64,000 nt of DNA, taken from Pyrobaculum sp. 3827-6. Its GTDB lineage: Archaea > Thermoproteota > Thermoprotei > Thermoproteales > Thermoproteaceae. The position numbers and the translations under genes are program-made. Below the pieces are notes generated by a model. The model was not told the DNA's origin. It did no database searches and worked only from the letters and a program-made list of their open reading frames with translations. This document shows, one piece after another, positions 10,011 through 18,652 of this stretch. Location: NCBI RefSeq assembly GCF_025641885.1, contig NZ_JAOTQN010000005.1:62001-126000 (forward strand), read 5' to 3'. Position 1 is the stretch's first letter, and every line of letters starts with the position of its first letter.

Positions 10011-10020
10011 TATTTAAATA
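10011..10020. promoter_or_regulatory. Perfectly palindromic TATA box shared by proC and aroE
   Basis: TATTTAAATA is its own reverse complement. Rightward it lies about 20-25 nt before the aroE ATG at 10036; leftward it lies about 30-35 nt before the presumed proC start. In Pyrobaculum, TATA boxes commonly sit about 26 nt upstream of leaderless starts. One TBP site therefore seems to serve both directions, with orientation left to flanking BRE sequences. Confidence 0.6.
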
Positions 10021-10035
10021 GTTAAACATGGAGCT

Positions 10036-10824
10036 ATGTACTTCGCCGTCATCGGCGCCCACGTCCGAGGGAAGTCTGCCAGCCCAGCCATGCACACGGC
10101 GTCGTTCAAAGCGCTGGGCATCAACGCGGTGTACATAGCCATAGACGTGCCGAGGCAGGAGCTGGGCTGCTTCGCCCAGCTAGCCCGCCTAAACTTCAGA
10201 GGCTTCAACGTAACGATCCCCCACAAGGAGGAGGTGGTGAAGTTCCTCGACGCTGTGTCAGCCGAGGCCCGGGCCGTCGGCGCCGTCAACACAGTCCTCG
10301 TGGAGAGAAACCTCCTGGTAGGCTACAACACAGACGCCCACGCTGTGTACCACCTAGCCGGCGGCTATATGAAAGGCGCCGACGTCTATATAATCGGCGC
10401 GGGGGGCGCCGCCAGGGCGGCGCTCTTCGCCGCCGTGAAGGCAGAGGCCAGGAGGATATACGTCACAAACCGCACTGCCGAGAGGGCCGCGGCCCTCGCC
10501 GAGGAGTTCCGCCAGAAGTTCGGACGCTCCGTTGAGGCCGTGCCCTGGGGAGGCGGCGTGAAGGCCGACGTCGTGGTAAACGCCACCCCCATACACGACG
10601 CGGTCCTCGCCGACCTCGGCGGCGCCTCGCTCTACGTAGACTTCGTCTACATACCGACTCCAAGGACTAGGATGGTGGAGGAGGCCCAGAGGCTCGGGGT
10701 GAGGGTGGTGGACGGCGTCGACCTCCTAGTGGAGCAGGGAGCACAAGCCGAGAAGATCTGGCTCGGGGTGGAGCCAGACAGAGAGGTGATGAAGAAGGCG
10801 GTGGAGGAGTTTCTGGGGATATGA
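10036..10824 (+). CDS. aroE: Shikimate dehydrogenase
   Basis: NADPH-dependent reduction of 3-dehydroshikimate; 262 aa. The substrate domain has [13 protein letters not shown] (Ser/Ser that bind shikimate in the family), [10 protein letters not shown] with the catalytic Lys, and VGAVNTV; the nucleotide domain has [13 protein letters not shown]. The ATG at 10036 fits a leaderless start below the palindromic TATA. It overlaps aroC by 4 nt (ATGA). 3-Dehydroquinase, which makes its substrate, is not found in this window. Confidence 0.94.
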   Translation: MYFAVIGAHVRGKSASPAMHTASFKALGINAVYIAIDVPRQELGCFAQLARLNFRGFNVTIPHKEEVVKFLDAVSAEARAVGAVNTVLVERNLLVGYNTDAHAVYHLAGGYMKGADVYIIGAGGAARAALFAAVKAEARRIYVTNRTAERAAALAEEFRQKFGRSVEAVPWGGGVKADVVVNATPIHDAVLADLGGASLYVDFVYIPTPRTRMVEEAQRLGVRVVDGVDLLVEQGAQAEKIWLGVEPDREVMKKAVEEFLGI

Positions 10825-11930
10825 ACACCTTCGGGAGGGAGTTCAGGATTACCACATTCGGCGAGTCCCACGGCAGGGCCGTAGGCGTGGTTATCGACGG
10901 AGTCCCCGCCGGCCTCCCCCTCTCCGAGGAGGACATAAGGAGGGAGCTGGACAGGAGGATGTTCTGCCACATCCACTGGCTAAACCCCAGATGCGAGCCC
11001 GAGGAGTTTGAAATACTCTCAGGCGTAAAAGACGGCCACACCCAGGGCACCCCCATCGCCATTGTGATCTGGAACCGGAGGGCGATATCTAGCTACTACG
11101 ACGAGCTCTGGCTGAAGCCCAGGCCGGGGCACGCGGACCTCGCCTACTACCTCAAATACGGGAAGTTCTACGACCACAGAGGCGGGGGGAGGGCGTCGGG
11201 GCGCACCACCGCCGCGGTGGTGGCCGCCGGCGCCGTGGCGAAGAAGTTGCTAGCCCAGCTGGGGGTGGAGGTGGCGGGGCACATAATCGAGCTGGGGGGC
11301 GTCGAGGCGAGGGGGAGCTACACCTTCGACGACGTCAAGAAGAGCTGGGGAAAGCCCCTCCCGGTGGTAGACGACGAGGCCCTAGCCGCCATGCTCGAGC
11401 TACTGAGGAGAGCCGCGGCGGAGGGGGACAGCGTGGGGGGCGGCGTGGAGGTCTGGGCAGTCGGCGTGCCGCCGGGGCTCGGGGAGCCCCACTTCGGCAA
11501 AATAAAGGCGGAGCTCGCCATGGCCGCCTTCTCCATACCCGCGGTCGTGGCGCTGGACTGGGGCGCCGGCAGGCCGCTGGCCAAGATGAGGGGAAGCGAG
11601 GCCAACGACCCCATAATAGTTAAGGAGGGAAGACTCGCGCTAGAGAGTAATAAAGTAGGTGGCGTTCTCGGCGGCGTAACAGTCGGCGAGCCTATATACT
11701 TTAGAGTTTGGTTTAAGCCAACTCCGTCAGTGCGAAAACCTCAGAAGACTGTAGACTTGGCCAAGATGGAGCCGACGATTTTTGAATTTAAGGGGAGATA
11801 CGACGTCTCGGTGGTGCCAAAGGCCTTAGTAGCTCTTGAAGCAATGACCGCTATTACGCTGGCCGACCACGCGCTTAGGGCAGGCCTCGTGAGGAGAGAC
11901 AAGCCGCTTAGAGATCCCATTGCGAGGTAA
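10821..11930 (+). CDS. aroC: Chorismate synthase
   Basis: FMN-dependent final step of the common aromatic pathway; 369 aa, full length. Diagnostic segments: [16 protein letters not shown] at the N terminus, [14 protein letters not shown], the FMN-binding [15 protein letters not shown], and the C-terminal [17 protein letters not shown] with [12 protein letters not shown]. The start is coupled to the end of aroE. Base composition becomes more AT-rich in the last 300 bp, just before the accessory region. Confidence 0.95.
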   Translation: MNTFGREFRITTFGESHGRAVGVVIDGVPAGLPLSEEDIRRELDRRMFCHIHWLNPRCEPEEFEILSGVKDGHTQGTPIAIVIWNRRAISSYYDELWLKPRPGHADLAYYLKYGKFYDHRGGGRASGRTTAAVVAAGAVAKKLLAQLGVEVAGHIIELGGVEARGSYTFDDVKKSWGKPLPVVDDEALAAMLELLRRAAAEGDSVGGGVEVWAVGVPPGLGEPHFGKIKAELAMAAFSIPAVVALDWGAGRPLAKMRGSEANDPIIVKEGRLALESNKVGGVLGGVTVGEPIYFRVWFKPTPSVRKPQKTVDLAKMEPTIFEFKGRYDVSVVPKALVALEAMTAITLADHALRAGLVRRDKPLRDPIAR

Positions 11931-11986
11931 AACCCAAGTACTCTAGAGTTGGGAGCAATTAGGGACGTTGGCCTAGGATCTGCCCC

Positions 11987-12463
11987 TTATGTTCTTCTGT
12001 TTCTTAATCTCTTTATTTCATCTAATGACTCTACTATATCAAAAGATCTCTTACTAACAATATTAACTAATTGATCCCTATTTTCCAACATTACTCTATC
12101 TGATGTTATAAAATATCTACACTCGCTGTCCGACATGGCAGACGCAAGTATGAAAACATCACTTGGCCCCATCCATTGAAGCCATCCCCTCAGGCTATCT
12201 ACATACTGACAGAAATCGTCAAAATTCTCCCTCTTTATAATATATAGCTCTATATCGCCGCTTTCTATATAGGAAATCACATCATCTAGCACTACTCGCT
12301 TCTCCCTTCTTCTTGATGCTAGGGCGCTAAGCTCCGCCAAGACGTAAGGAGAAATACGTATTTTAAATCTCCCACTTTTCATCAAATGGCTCGAAATCAA
12401 TCTATTGAGTATATCTCCTTCAACTATCGTGCTTGTATCCAGGTGTATGTACTGAAGCGCCAC
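11987..12463 (-). CDS. PIN-domain ribonuclease, probable toxin of a Panacea-PIN pair
   Basis: 158 aa, starting at GTG 12463 one nucleotide after the stop of the upstream gene. PIN-type acidic residues are visible: Asp in YIHLDTSTIVEGD, Glu in VLAELSALA, Asp in GPSDVFILASAM and Asp in FITSD. The gene is markedly richer in A and T than its neighbours, suggesting recent acquisition. The adjacent co-directional partner looks like a Panacea-type antitoxin rather than a usual VapB. Toxicity and RNA target are inferred from the family. Confidence 0.7.
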   Translation of the reverse strand: MALQYIHLDTSTIVEGDILNRLISSHLMKSGRFKIRISPYVLAELSALASRRREKRVVLDDVISYIESGDIELYIIKRENFDDFCQYVDSLRGWLQWMGPSDVFILASAMSDSECRYFITSDRVMLENRDQLVNIVSKRSFDIVESLDEIKRLRNRRT

Positions 12464-12464
12464 A

Positions 12465-12935
12465 CTACCCTAGCCCCAGATCTTTGAGAACTTGAAGCGC
12501 GGCGACTATATCCTCATCGTCAACCCAGGGTTTTATCCTGCGGGTAAGGCCCTTCGCCTCTTCGAGATTTCCCTTAACGGCGGCTAGCTCAGCCAACGTG
12601 GCGGCCACCTCCAGCGTGCGGAGATCGATCTCGCCGAGGTACTCAAGCAATCCGTCGAGCTTCTGGCATTCGGCACACTCCTCTGCGACGCGGCTGATGT
12701 ACTCGTCGCCCTTCCTGGCGAGCCACATGTAGTCGTCTGCCAGCTGCGTGGAGTAGGGCCCGTGGAGGTACAAGTCAAAGACGTAGCCCCTCATAAGCCC
12801 AAGCCTCTGGAGGAAATAGACGGCCTTCTGCACTAAAACCCTGGTTTCAAACCCCCTATCGCCCGGATCCAATAGGTCCTGCGCCCTAATTCCCAATCGG
12901 TAGATGACGTAGGCCACGTTTTTTACCTCATCCAC
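12465..12935 (-). CDS. Panacea (SocA/DUF4065)-like protein, candidate antitoxin
   Basis: 156 aa from a GTG at 12935. Residues about 34-75 match the Panacea pattern: VQKAVYFLQRLGL followed by FDLYLHGPYSTQLADDYMWL (compare L-x-Kl-x-Yf-x-Q and yGPys in that family). The rest is helical and contains one Cys-x2-Cys near the middle. It is followed after one base by a PIN-domain gene, an arrangement typical of toxin-antitoxin operons. Panacea domains are known to pair with many unrelated toxins; the pairing here is inferred from context. Confidence 0.5.
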   Translation of the reverse strand: MDEVKNVAYVIYRLGIRAQDLLDPGDRGFETRVLVQKAVYFLQRLGLMRGYVFDLYLHGPYSTQLADDYMWLARKGDEYISRVAEECAECQKLDGLLEYLGEIDLRTLEVAATLAELAAVKGNLEEAKGLTRRIKPWVDDEDIVAALQVLKDLGLG

Positions 12936-12984
12936 GGTGGTATAAGAGATAACAGGTATATATTCCTTATAGAGTCGACTGAAA

Positions 12985-13206
12985 ACCTCCGCCCTTCAAG
13001 GCGGGGAGGGGGTCAGCTAATAGTCCGAGCTCTACGGAACACCCGCTACCCTCGTCAAGACGTTCAGCACCGCCTCGTAGAGTATGTGTCCCATTAGCAG
13101 AGGACTGGCGAGACCACAAGGGCTGGCGAAGGGAGGCCCCACTACGCCGTTTCACCCACCACACGGAAGACTCGCCACCAAATCTCTCACCGCTTGCTAC
13201 TGGCAT
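12985..13206 (-). other. Hairpin and possible relic of an IS605-type transposon end
   Basis: Positions 12987-13010 form a strong hairpin (CCTCCGCCCTT / AAGGCGGGGAGG) of the kind found at the right end of archaeal IS200/IS605 elements. The minus strand is open from 13206 to 12967 and passes through the hairpin, as tnpB 3' ends sometimes do, but no RuvC motif or zinc finger can be recognised. It could equally be a transcription terminator. No other gene is visible between 12936 and 13254. Confidence 0.22.
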
Positions 13207-13254
13207 CCAGCCTTACATATAAAGAGTTTTTAAATACCGGCCTTGATCAGTGGC

Positions 13255-13476
13255 GTGGAGGAGTTGGCTAAGTATTTTGAGGATCTAGACGAGGCGAGGC
13301 GCATTAGGCGGGAGAGGGCGGACTGGAGTTTTATACAGAACCTCCCTCCTAGGCAGAGGGCGGCGCTGCAGTACTACATAGAAACCGGGGATCTCTACGT
13401 CGCGTCGCGCATCGCCGGCATGTCTATGGAGGAGTTCAACGATTTGAGGAGAAGGGCCAAGATCCCAAGCACGTGA
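13255..13476 (+). CDS. Small helical protein, unknown function
   Basis: 73 aa from the GTG at 13255, about 26-29 nt below TTTTTAAATA (13223-13232); the frame is also open to a TTG at 13243. It is rich in Arg and Glu, with a helix-turn-helix-like pattern: PPRQRAALQYYIETGDLYVA then SRIAGMSMEEFNDLRRRAKIP. This is reminiscent of the small UPF0175-like or Pyrobaculum-specific regulators but no family is claimed. A mutated second copy follows immediately downstream, so the family duplicates in tandem. Confidence 0.6.
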   Translation: MEELAKYFEDLDEARRIRRERADWSFIQNLPPRQRAALQYYIETGDLYVASRIAGMSMEEFNDLRRRAKIPST

Positions 13477-13660
13477 CTCAGGCGGTGGCGGACACCTGCT
13501 TTCTCCTAGACTGGGTTAACTTCAGCAGACGCGACCTGAGGGCGACGTTGTAGTACTACGTAGAGATCGGAAATATGAGAAGGGCCGCCAAGCTAGCCGG
13601 GCTCCCCCCTAGAGGATTTTAGAGAACTCATGAGGAGGGCAAAATTCCCCCCCCCCCCCT
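13473..13660 (+). pseudogene. Decayed tandem copy of the preceding small gene
   Basis: Translation from GTG 13473 (overlapping the TGA of the first copy) matches it along its length: TLxYYVEIGNMRRAAKLAGL corresponds to ALQYYIETGDLYVASRIAGM. The codon aligned with the Gln is TAG at 13551, a likely CAG to TAG change. Near 13608-13612 the frame shifts by +1, after which EDFRELMRRAKFP resumes the homology to EEFNDLRRRAKIP. An 12-nt C run at 13648-13659 closes the copy. One nonsense and one frameshift make it non-functional unless recoded. Confidence 0.72.
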
Positions 13661-13687
13661 CGCCGCGTAGCGCGCGGCCGGCGGGCT

Positions 13688-14824
13688 CTACATAAACTCG
13701 TCAAGCCTCCTCGACCGCTTAATGAGGGCGAGGGGGTCCCTCCCCACCAGCGCCACGTACCTCCCATACTCCTCGTCGAGGGGCTTGAGCCTGACACGAC
13801 GCAGAGTTTCCCTAATCTGCCAATTCCCCACAGACACATAGTAGCCCTCCCCAATCCACCTAACAATAGAGACAGTCCCCCTCCTACCCAAGGCGGCCAG
13901 CGTCTCCAGCACAGCCACCCTCGCCGCCTCGAAGCCCCCGTCCACGGTGCTCCTCCGGCCGCGGGGATCCTCCACCACCTCGATCTCGGCAACCCTCCCC
14001 CCGTAGACCCAGCGCTCCAGGTAGAAAAACCGCAGAGGCCCCGGCACCACGGCGACTAGGTAGCGGTTGTCGAGATACTCGCCGTAGCCGTACAGCGCCC
14101 CGTCCACCTCAGGCATATCCCTCACCCTACCCGCCAGGTAGTCCCCCACAGCAACGTCCACCGCCGTTATCCCCCAGCGCGTCGGCACCAGCCTACGCCT
14201 GTGCCCCGCCCCCAGCAACCCCAGCGAAAACGCCCTCTGGATAATGTAGAGGTCGACCCCCCGGCGGTACAGCTCAACCACAGCCTCCCCCGCCGCGACG
14301 TCGTCAGACGTCAGCCTGTCGAGAGGCCTCGGGACGGCTGGGTTCCCGCCGATGCGCACCCTCTCCAGAGGCGCCCTCGGGCCCATGGGCCTCTCCCTAA
14401 GGTCAAACCGAACCCCCGGCGCCGGGTCCCTCGCAAGCCTCATCTCCACATCCACCGGCCTCTCAGACACCGCGAGGAGGGGAAGCTCCCCCAGCTCCCA
14501 CGGCCCCACCGACGTCTTGTACCCAAACGCCATGTAGCTCCTAAGCCTAATAATCTCCTCAAGGCCGCGCCCCCAGAGAAGCCGGGGGTCGTCATACGCC
14601 CTAGCCTCCTCCCCCCAGACCTCCGGCGGCTCCCCAATGTAAACCCTCACCCTAGGCCAACCCGCCTCCCCCACGACGGCGCTGGGAGGAGTGGCGCCGA
14701 ACACCTCGCGGCCCCTAATCCTAAACATAGAAGACTTAACCGCCCTAACCCTCTCCAAAATAGGGCACCGGGGAAGTCCACACAGCATCCTCCGCCCACC
14801 ACACTTAGCACAGATGGAATACAT
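13688..14824 (-). CDS. nreA: Nre-family archaeal DNA repair protein NreA
   Basis: 378 aa from the ATG at 14824. The N-terminal zinc-finger-like motif is CAKCGG followed by LCG-x-PRCPI, the hallmark of Nre proteins, then the two conserved domains (formerly DUF650/DUF651): GREVFGATPPSAVVG, YIGEPP and later GPLRFFYLERWVYGG. The family takes part in DNA-damage response in archaea and often ends in a PCNA-interacting peptide; here the tail RRLDEFM is a weak version of that. It is flanked on both sides by decayed genes. Confidence 0.82.
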   Translation of the reverse strand: MYSICAKCGGRRMLCGLPRCPILERVRAVKSSMFRIRGREVFGATPPSAVVGEAGWPRVRVYIGEPPEVWGEEARAYDDPRLLWGRGLEEIIRLRSYMAFGYKTSVGPWELGELPLLAVSERPVDVEMRLARDPAPGVRFDLRERPMGPRAPLERVRIGGNPAVPRPLDRLTSDDVAAGEAVVELYRRGVDLYIIQRAFSLGLLGAGHRRRLVPTRWGITAVDVAVGDYLAGRVRDMPEVDGALYGYGEYLDNRYLVAVVPGPLRFFYLERWVYGGRVAEIEVVEDPRGRRSTVDGGFEAARVAVLETLAALGRRGTVSIVRWIGEGYYVSVGNWQIRETLRRVRLKPLDEEYGRYVALVGRDPLALIKRSRRLDEFM

Positions 14825-14976
14825 CCCGCAAAAAACCGCCAACGTCAATAAAAACCTCACGCTCAACAACCCCCTGTCCAGGTGATCGGCCCGCGCCGGG
14901 CGGACAACTACGTCTTAACACGTCTCCCGCCACAGTCCAGCTACGTAGTCTACGTCTTGTCATTATGCGTGGCTTG

Positions 14977-16130
14977 CTACCCTCTTTTCCTTGCCTGTTC
15001 ATACAGAGCTTTTAGATAGTCCTCCTCCGTGCCCCTCGCCTCTGGGTAGCTCTGCGACGCGGCGGCCAGGGCTAGCAACGTGAGCCACTGGGCCCTCCGC
15101 GGGGCTTGGCCCAGCCACTCGGCGTAGGGCCCCCTCACGACTCCACTCGCATATAGAGCCCGCGCCTCGCGGTAGGCTTCGTACAAGCCGTACCCACGGG
15201 CCCTCCAGAGCGCTCACGTAATCCAAAACCTGTACTCCTCGTTGCGCGGCCCCTCGGCCGGTATCAGCTTATAAGGCACGCCGTCGTACAGAAGCTTGTG
15301 GCAGAGGGGCTCCCCGCTACAGCTCCCCGAGGCCACCAAGTCAGGCCGCCGAGGCGGGGCGTGCCTCATGGCGGACCGCAGGGCGGTCTGGAAATTAGCG
15401 ACGGCCCTGTCCAGGGAGCCCCCTAGCCCTCTTGACCAAAAGCCTAGGCACGTCCAGGGGGATCAGCCAGTTGCCTATCCTCTTGGCGACGCCCAGGGCC
15501 TCTAGCTTGTGTCCAGCTCCCGGCTCGGCAAGCGTGTCCACCAAGTCGGCGTAGGCCTGGGCGTCGTTGCCCCTTATATAGCCGCCGCGGAGCTCGGCGC
15601 ACTCCAGGCTCATCAGGCGGCTCAGCCTCGCCACAGCCTCCAGAGGGGCCCCCTCTCCCTTACGAAGGCGATAGCCGCCTCTAGATACAGCTCGGAGTAG
15701 TCGTTCAACACACTATACTCATTCCACAAGACGCCCCCCATCATCCTCGCGGCGTACTCAGCCGCCTCCGGATACCCCTCCCTCTGTATAGAACCCTCTT
15801 GGTGATAGACACGGAGACGCCCCCCACTTCTAGACGCGTCCCCACCAGCCGCCGCAGATATTCAAGATGTTCGTTAAGACCCCCCGGGCCGCAGACCTGG
15901 GACAGCCGCCTAACGAGGTCTTGAAACAGCGCCCTGCCCTCCTCAGTCAGCCTCACAGCGGCGGGGCGGCCCTCTCTACGAAATAAGTCGGGGGAGAAGG
16001 CGACGTATTTCCTAAGATATGACTCGCTCCTCCCCGTGAAGAAGCTCAACTCTCTATAAGTGGCGTAGCCCTTGTACCCCTCTAAATAGCCAACCACAAG
16101 CACTAGAGAGAGGGCGAAGTCGCTTGTCAT
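14977..16130 (-). pseudogene. Winged-helix protein gene broken by several frameshifts
   Basis: Read from the ATG at 16130, the first ~100 residues are a wHTH domain (YATYRELSFFTGRSESYLRK). Homology-like coding then continues through at least four frame changes: near 15785 (into EGYPEAAEYAARMMGG), near 15655 in a G/C run (into PLEAVARLSRLMSLECAELR), near 15420 (into SLDRAVANFQTALRSAM), and near 15220 (into YEAYREARALYASGVVRGPY), ending KALYEQARKRG at 14977. Joined, it would be about 380 aa. The ATG overlaps the stop of the upstream 298-aa gene as ATGA, so they were an operon. Function beyond DNA binding is unknown. Confidence 0.62.
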
Positions 16131-17023
16131 TCCATAGACAGCCTCGCAGCGTTGAAAACCGCCGCGTGTTCCCGACTCACGTGGGTAGTGGAGAACTCCA
16201 CAACGGCGTAAGGCGTCTTGAGCACAACCGCCAACTTGCCGTGTTGTCTATGCCTAACCTCAAACGAGTCAAAAACCACCAGAGGACCCCTGACAGACGC
16301 CGCCGCGGCCCCCTTCCCCCGCCTGAGGACAAGCCGCCAATACGTGACAAACCTCCCCACAACCACGTGGTCGCCGACAACAACCCTCGCGGGGCCGGCG
16401 CCGTCCAGCGACTCTAGAACAGAGTTGTACAGCGCCTTGACGCCAGGCCTCACGCCGACATGCAAGACGAGCCCCTCCCTCGAGTTTCTAGCCGCGATCT
16501 CCAAACACCCAGCCGCGGCCCTGGCCGACCCCACGACGCCGAAGTCGTCCGGCTCCTCCATAAAAACCTCAACCCCGCCGCACTGCGCCCCCGTGGCCTC
16601 GGCAACCCCAGCCAGATAGGCCACCGCGCCGCGGAGCAACCTCCCCACCCTATCACCCGTGGAGGCGGTGATGCGCAAACCGGGCAACAGTATATTCCGA
16701 AATCGAGTAAAGGCGACGCTGTAGCCCCGCCGCGTCAGCCACCTCGCCAACGCAGAGGCGGCGAATCTAGCCACATGCCTCCCCCAGGCCCCTTCGAGGC
16801 GCCGCGCCACGTCGAGAGCTAAAGACTCCTCAGTGCTGTGTAGACCAACAGACGCCACTAAATCCCCCTGTACCCTGTACCTCCCCCACTCGGCTAAGTA
16901 ACACACGCCGGAGAGGCAGTGCCGCTGAAACCCCATAGCTCTCAAAACCTCCTCCTCCCCACTCCCGTAGAGGCGCCCCACCACGTTGACAAAAAGCCTC
17001 CTGTCGTCATTCACCCCCACCAC
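16127..17023 (-). CDS. Unknown 298-aa protein, partner of the broken winged-helix gene
   Basis: GTG start at 17023, about 24 nt below ATCTTATCTT (17042-17051). No family is recognised. The protein is Arg/Val-rich, without signal peptide or membrane span; a Cys pair occurs near residue 35 (HCLSGVCYLAEWGRYRV), and a central segment reads VGRLLRGAVAYLAGVAEATG. Its stop overlaps the start of the next gene, now a pseudogene. A 75-bp symmetric dyad (17116-17190) lies 93 bp upstream of its start, so it may share control with the secreted protein at 17418-18575, which has the same element 80 bp upstream. Confidence 0.55.
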   Translation of the reverse strand: MVGVNDDRRLFVNVVGRLYGSGEEEVLRAMGFQRHCLSGVCYLAEWGRYRVQGDLVASVGLHSTEESLALDVARRLEGAWGRHVARFAASALARWLTRRGYSVAFTRFRNILLPGLRITASTGDRVGRLLRGAVAYLAGVAEATGAQCGGVEVFMEEPDDFGVVGSARAAAGCLEIAARNSREGLVLHVGVRPGVKALYNSVLESLDGAGPARVVVGDHVVVGRFVTYWRLVLRRGKGAAAASVRGPLVVFDSFEVRHRQHGKLAVVLKTPYAVVEFSTTHVSREHAAVFNAARLSME

Positions 17024-17115
17024 TCCCCTCGCCGCGCTGAAGATAAGATACCCACCAGCCCTCCTCGGCGGGTCAAGCCCCTCCCGAATAACATCGGCTT
17101 TCCACTACCCCATCT

Positions 17116-17190
17116 ACATTTTTCCTGACTTGACGCCGTACATATTTCCTGAATCAGGAAAAACGTCTGACATTAATTCAGGAAGAATGT
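17116..17190. repeat. 75-bp four-half-site dyad, copy A
   Basis: Half-site consensus ACATTYTTCCTGA. Layout is 13-11-13-1-13-11-13: two direct half-sites (17116-17128, 17140-17152), a single central base at 17153, then two inverted half-sites (17154-17166, 17178-17190), each pair spaced 24 bp. Located between the start of the 298-aa gene and the end of the secreted-protein gene. Interpreted as an operator or protein-loading site; function unknown. Confidence 0.85.
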
Positions 17191-17287
17191 AAAAGGGAGG
17201 GTCGAAATCCGTCTTGTTAACACACGGAGCTGTAACTGAAATATTTGTTAACGCCGTACGCCGTAGAAACAGCGCTATTTTTCGTCG

Positions 17288-17362
17288 GACGTTTTCCTGA
17301 GTTAAAATCGTACATTTTACCTGATTCAGGAAGAATGTACGACGGAAGATCAGGAAAAATGT
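17288..17362. repeat. 75-bp four-half-site dyad, copy B
   Basis: Same 13-11-13-1-13-11-13 geometry centred on 17325: half-sites at 17288-17300 (weakest match), 17312-17324, 17326-17338 and 17350-17362. The outer flank AAAATGTAGATGGG is the reverse complement of the outer flank of copy A, so A and B face each other across about 100 bp. The box CGTACGCCGTAGAAA (17255-17269) precedes it by 18 bp. Confidence 0.83.
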
Positions 17363-17417
17363 AGATGGGAGAGGAGAAATGAATCTTGCTCAAGTAGAGA
17401 GGTGGGGAAAAAGGGGG

Positions 17418-18575
17418 TTATTTAAGGACCACCCTCGCGTAGGATTGCGCTACCTCAGCCCGCCCGGCCGGCTGGGCCCTCAGCCAGTCCAGCACGTCGC
17501 TTTGTGGGCAACGGGCTACGTAGAGGCCGTCGGGCGGGTTGGGGAGCAGGCGCTGAAGCTCTGTATAGCCGAACGTCACTAGGTAGACCGTGAGGCCGCG
17601 CCGCAGGTCTTGGGCTATCCTCTCGGCTACGGCAACGCCGCCTTCGGCGTCAGCCACTACGTAGACTACATCAGCGTCGGCCGGGTAGTCGTCTGTGCGT
17701 AGATACGTCCCGTTTTTCGCGACGTACACCGCGTAGCAACTCTCAAGCAGATCGGCGAATGCCGGCGGCGCGGGGCCGCTCCTCAGCTCCTCGGCCAGCC
17801 GTCTGTACATAGTTTCGTTGAAGGCGCCGACCCTCACCGCCTTCACCTCCATCACCGATTTAAACGGAGCGCCGAACCTCGCCACTGCGTCCACCTCAAG
17901 TCTGTAGGTGAGGAGGAGGCGGCCAGCCATGCAGACATGTTCTGTAAAGTTGCCCCTCCCCCTAAACGGCGCCATTAGGCCGCTCAGCTCGACGAAGCCC
18001 CTTGTCTCGTTCATCACGCCAGTGTAGTTAAGCCACTGGCAGAGGCCTTTAACGACAGTCGTGGCGTTTCTGGAGCCGCTCGGGAACAAGCCCTGGTAGT
18101 CGTACTGACAGACGCCGCCAGCGCACAGCTTATACACAACGGCGGATTTGTTGTACGCAACTCCGTAGATCTCCACATCGCCTGTGGGGAACCGCAACCG
18201 GCCGTAGGTGTAGTTCCTCTCCCCACTCTCTCCTATGACAAGCCACCCCTCCACCCGCGCCTCGACGCCTCTTGTAAAAACGCGCATTAAGAAGGTGTAG
18301 TTGGCCTCGTAGGACTCTACAGACGCGGGCTGGGCGGCGGTTGCCGCGGGAGTCGAGGTGGTGGACGCGGATGTAGTAGCTGTGGGTGAGGCGGTGGGCG
18401 CGGATGTGCCAGATGTGGCAACAGGCGGAGCAGGCTGGGGCGTTGTTTGGACAGAAGTTGCCGATGTGGGTGCCGCACTAGACGTAACAGTAGGCGGAGC
18501 GCCGCGGGGGAGGATTAACGCCAGAAGCGCAACTACAACCGCTATGGCAACCGCCAGGTATATCCCCCGCTTCAT
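17418..18575 (-). CDS. Secreted or membrane-anchored mucin-like protein, unknown function
   Basis: 385 aa from the ATG at 18575, about 25 nt below GTTTAAATAG (18592-18602). A basic start MKRG precedes a hydrophobic span (LAVAIAVVVALLALIL), then about 60 residues very rich in Thr, Ser, Ala and Pro form a stalk. An ectodomain follows with several N-x-S/T sequons and six or more Cys (for example LCAGGVCQYDYQG, GLCQWLNYTG, EHVCMAG), suggesting disulfides and glycosylation outside the cell. No enzyme motif is recognised. Dyads B and C flank the gene closely on both sides. Confidence 0.6.
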   Translation of the reverse strand: MKRGIYLAVAIAVVVALLALILPRGAPPTVTSSAAPTSATSVQTTPQPAPPVATSGTSAPTASPTATTSASTTSTPAATAAQPASVESYEANYTFLMRVFTRGVEARVEGWLVIGESGERNYTYGRLRFPTGDVEIYGVAYNKSAVVYKLCAGGVCQYDYQGLFPSGSRNATTVVKGLCQWLNYTGVMNETRGFVELSGLMAPFRGRGNFTEHVCMAGRLLLTYRLEVDAVARFGAPFKSVMEVKAVRVGAFNETMYRRLAEELRSGPAPPAFADLLESCYAVYVAKNGTYLRTDDYPADADVVYVVADAEGGVAVAERIAQDLRRGLTVYLVTFGYTELQRLLPNPPDGLYVARCPQSDVLDWLRAQPAGRAEVAQSYARVVLK

Positions 18576-18652
18576 GGAGAGCGGAGAGGCCAAGTTTAAA
18601 TAGATAAAAGAGGTTGTTGCGTACGGCGTAGAAAATCCTAACCACCAACCCT

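Noticed and set aside
12985-13010. Certain insertion-sequence end
   Set aside because: Only one hairpin is seen, with no transposase motifs or second end; kept as a low-confidence relic.
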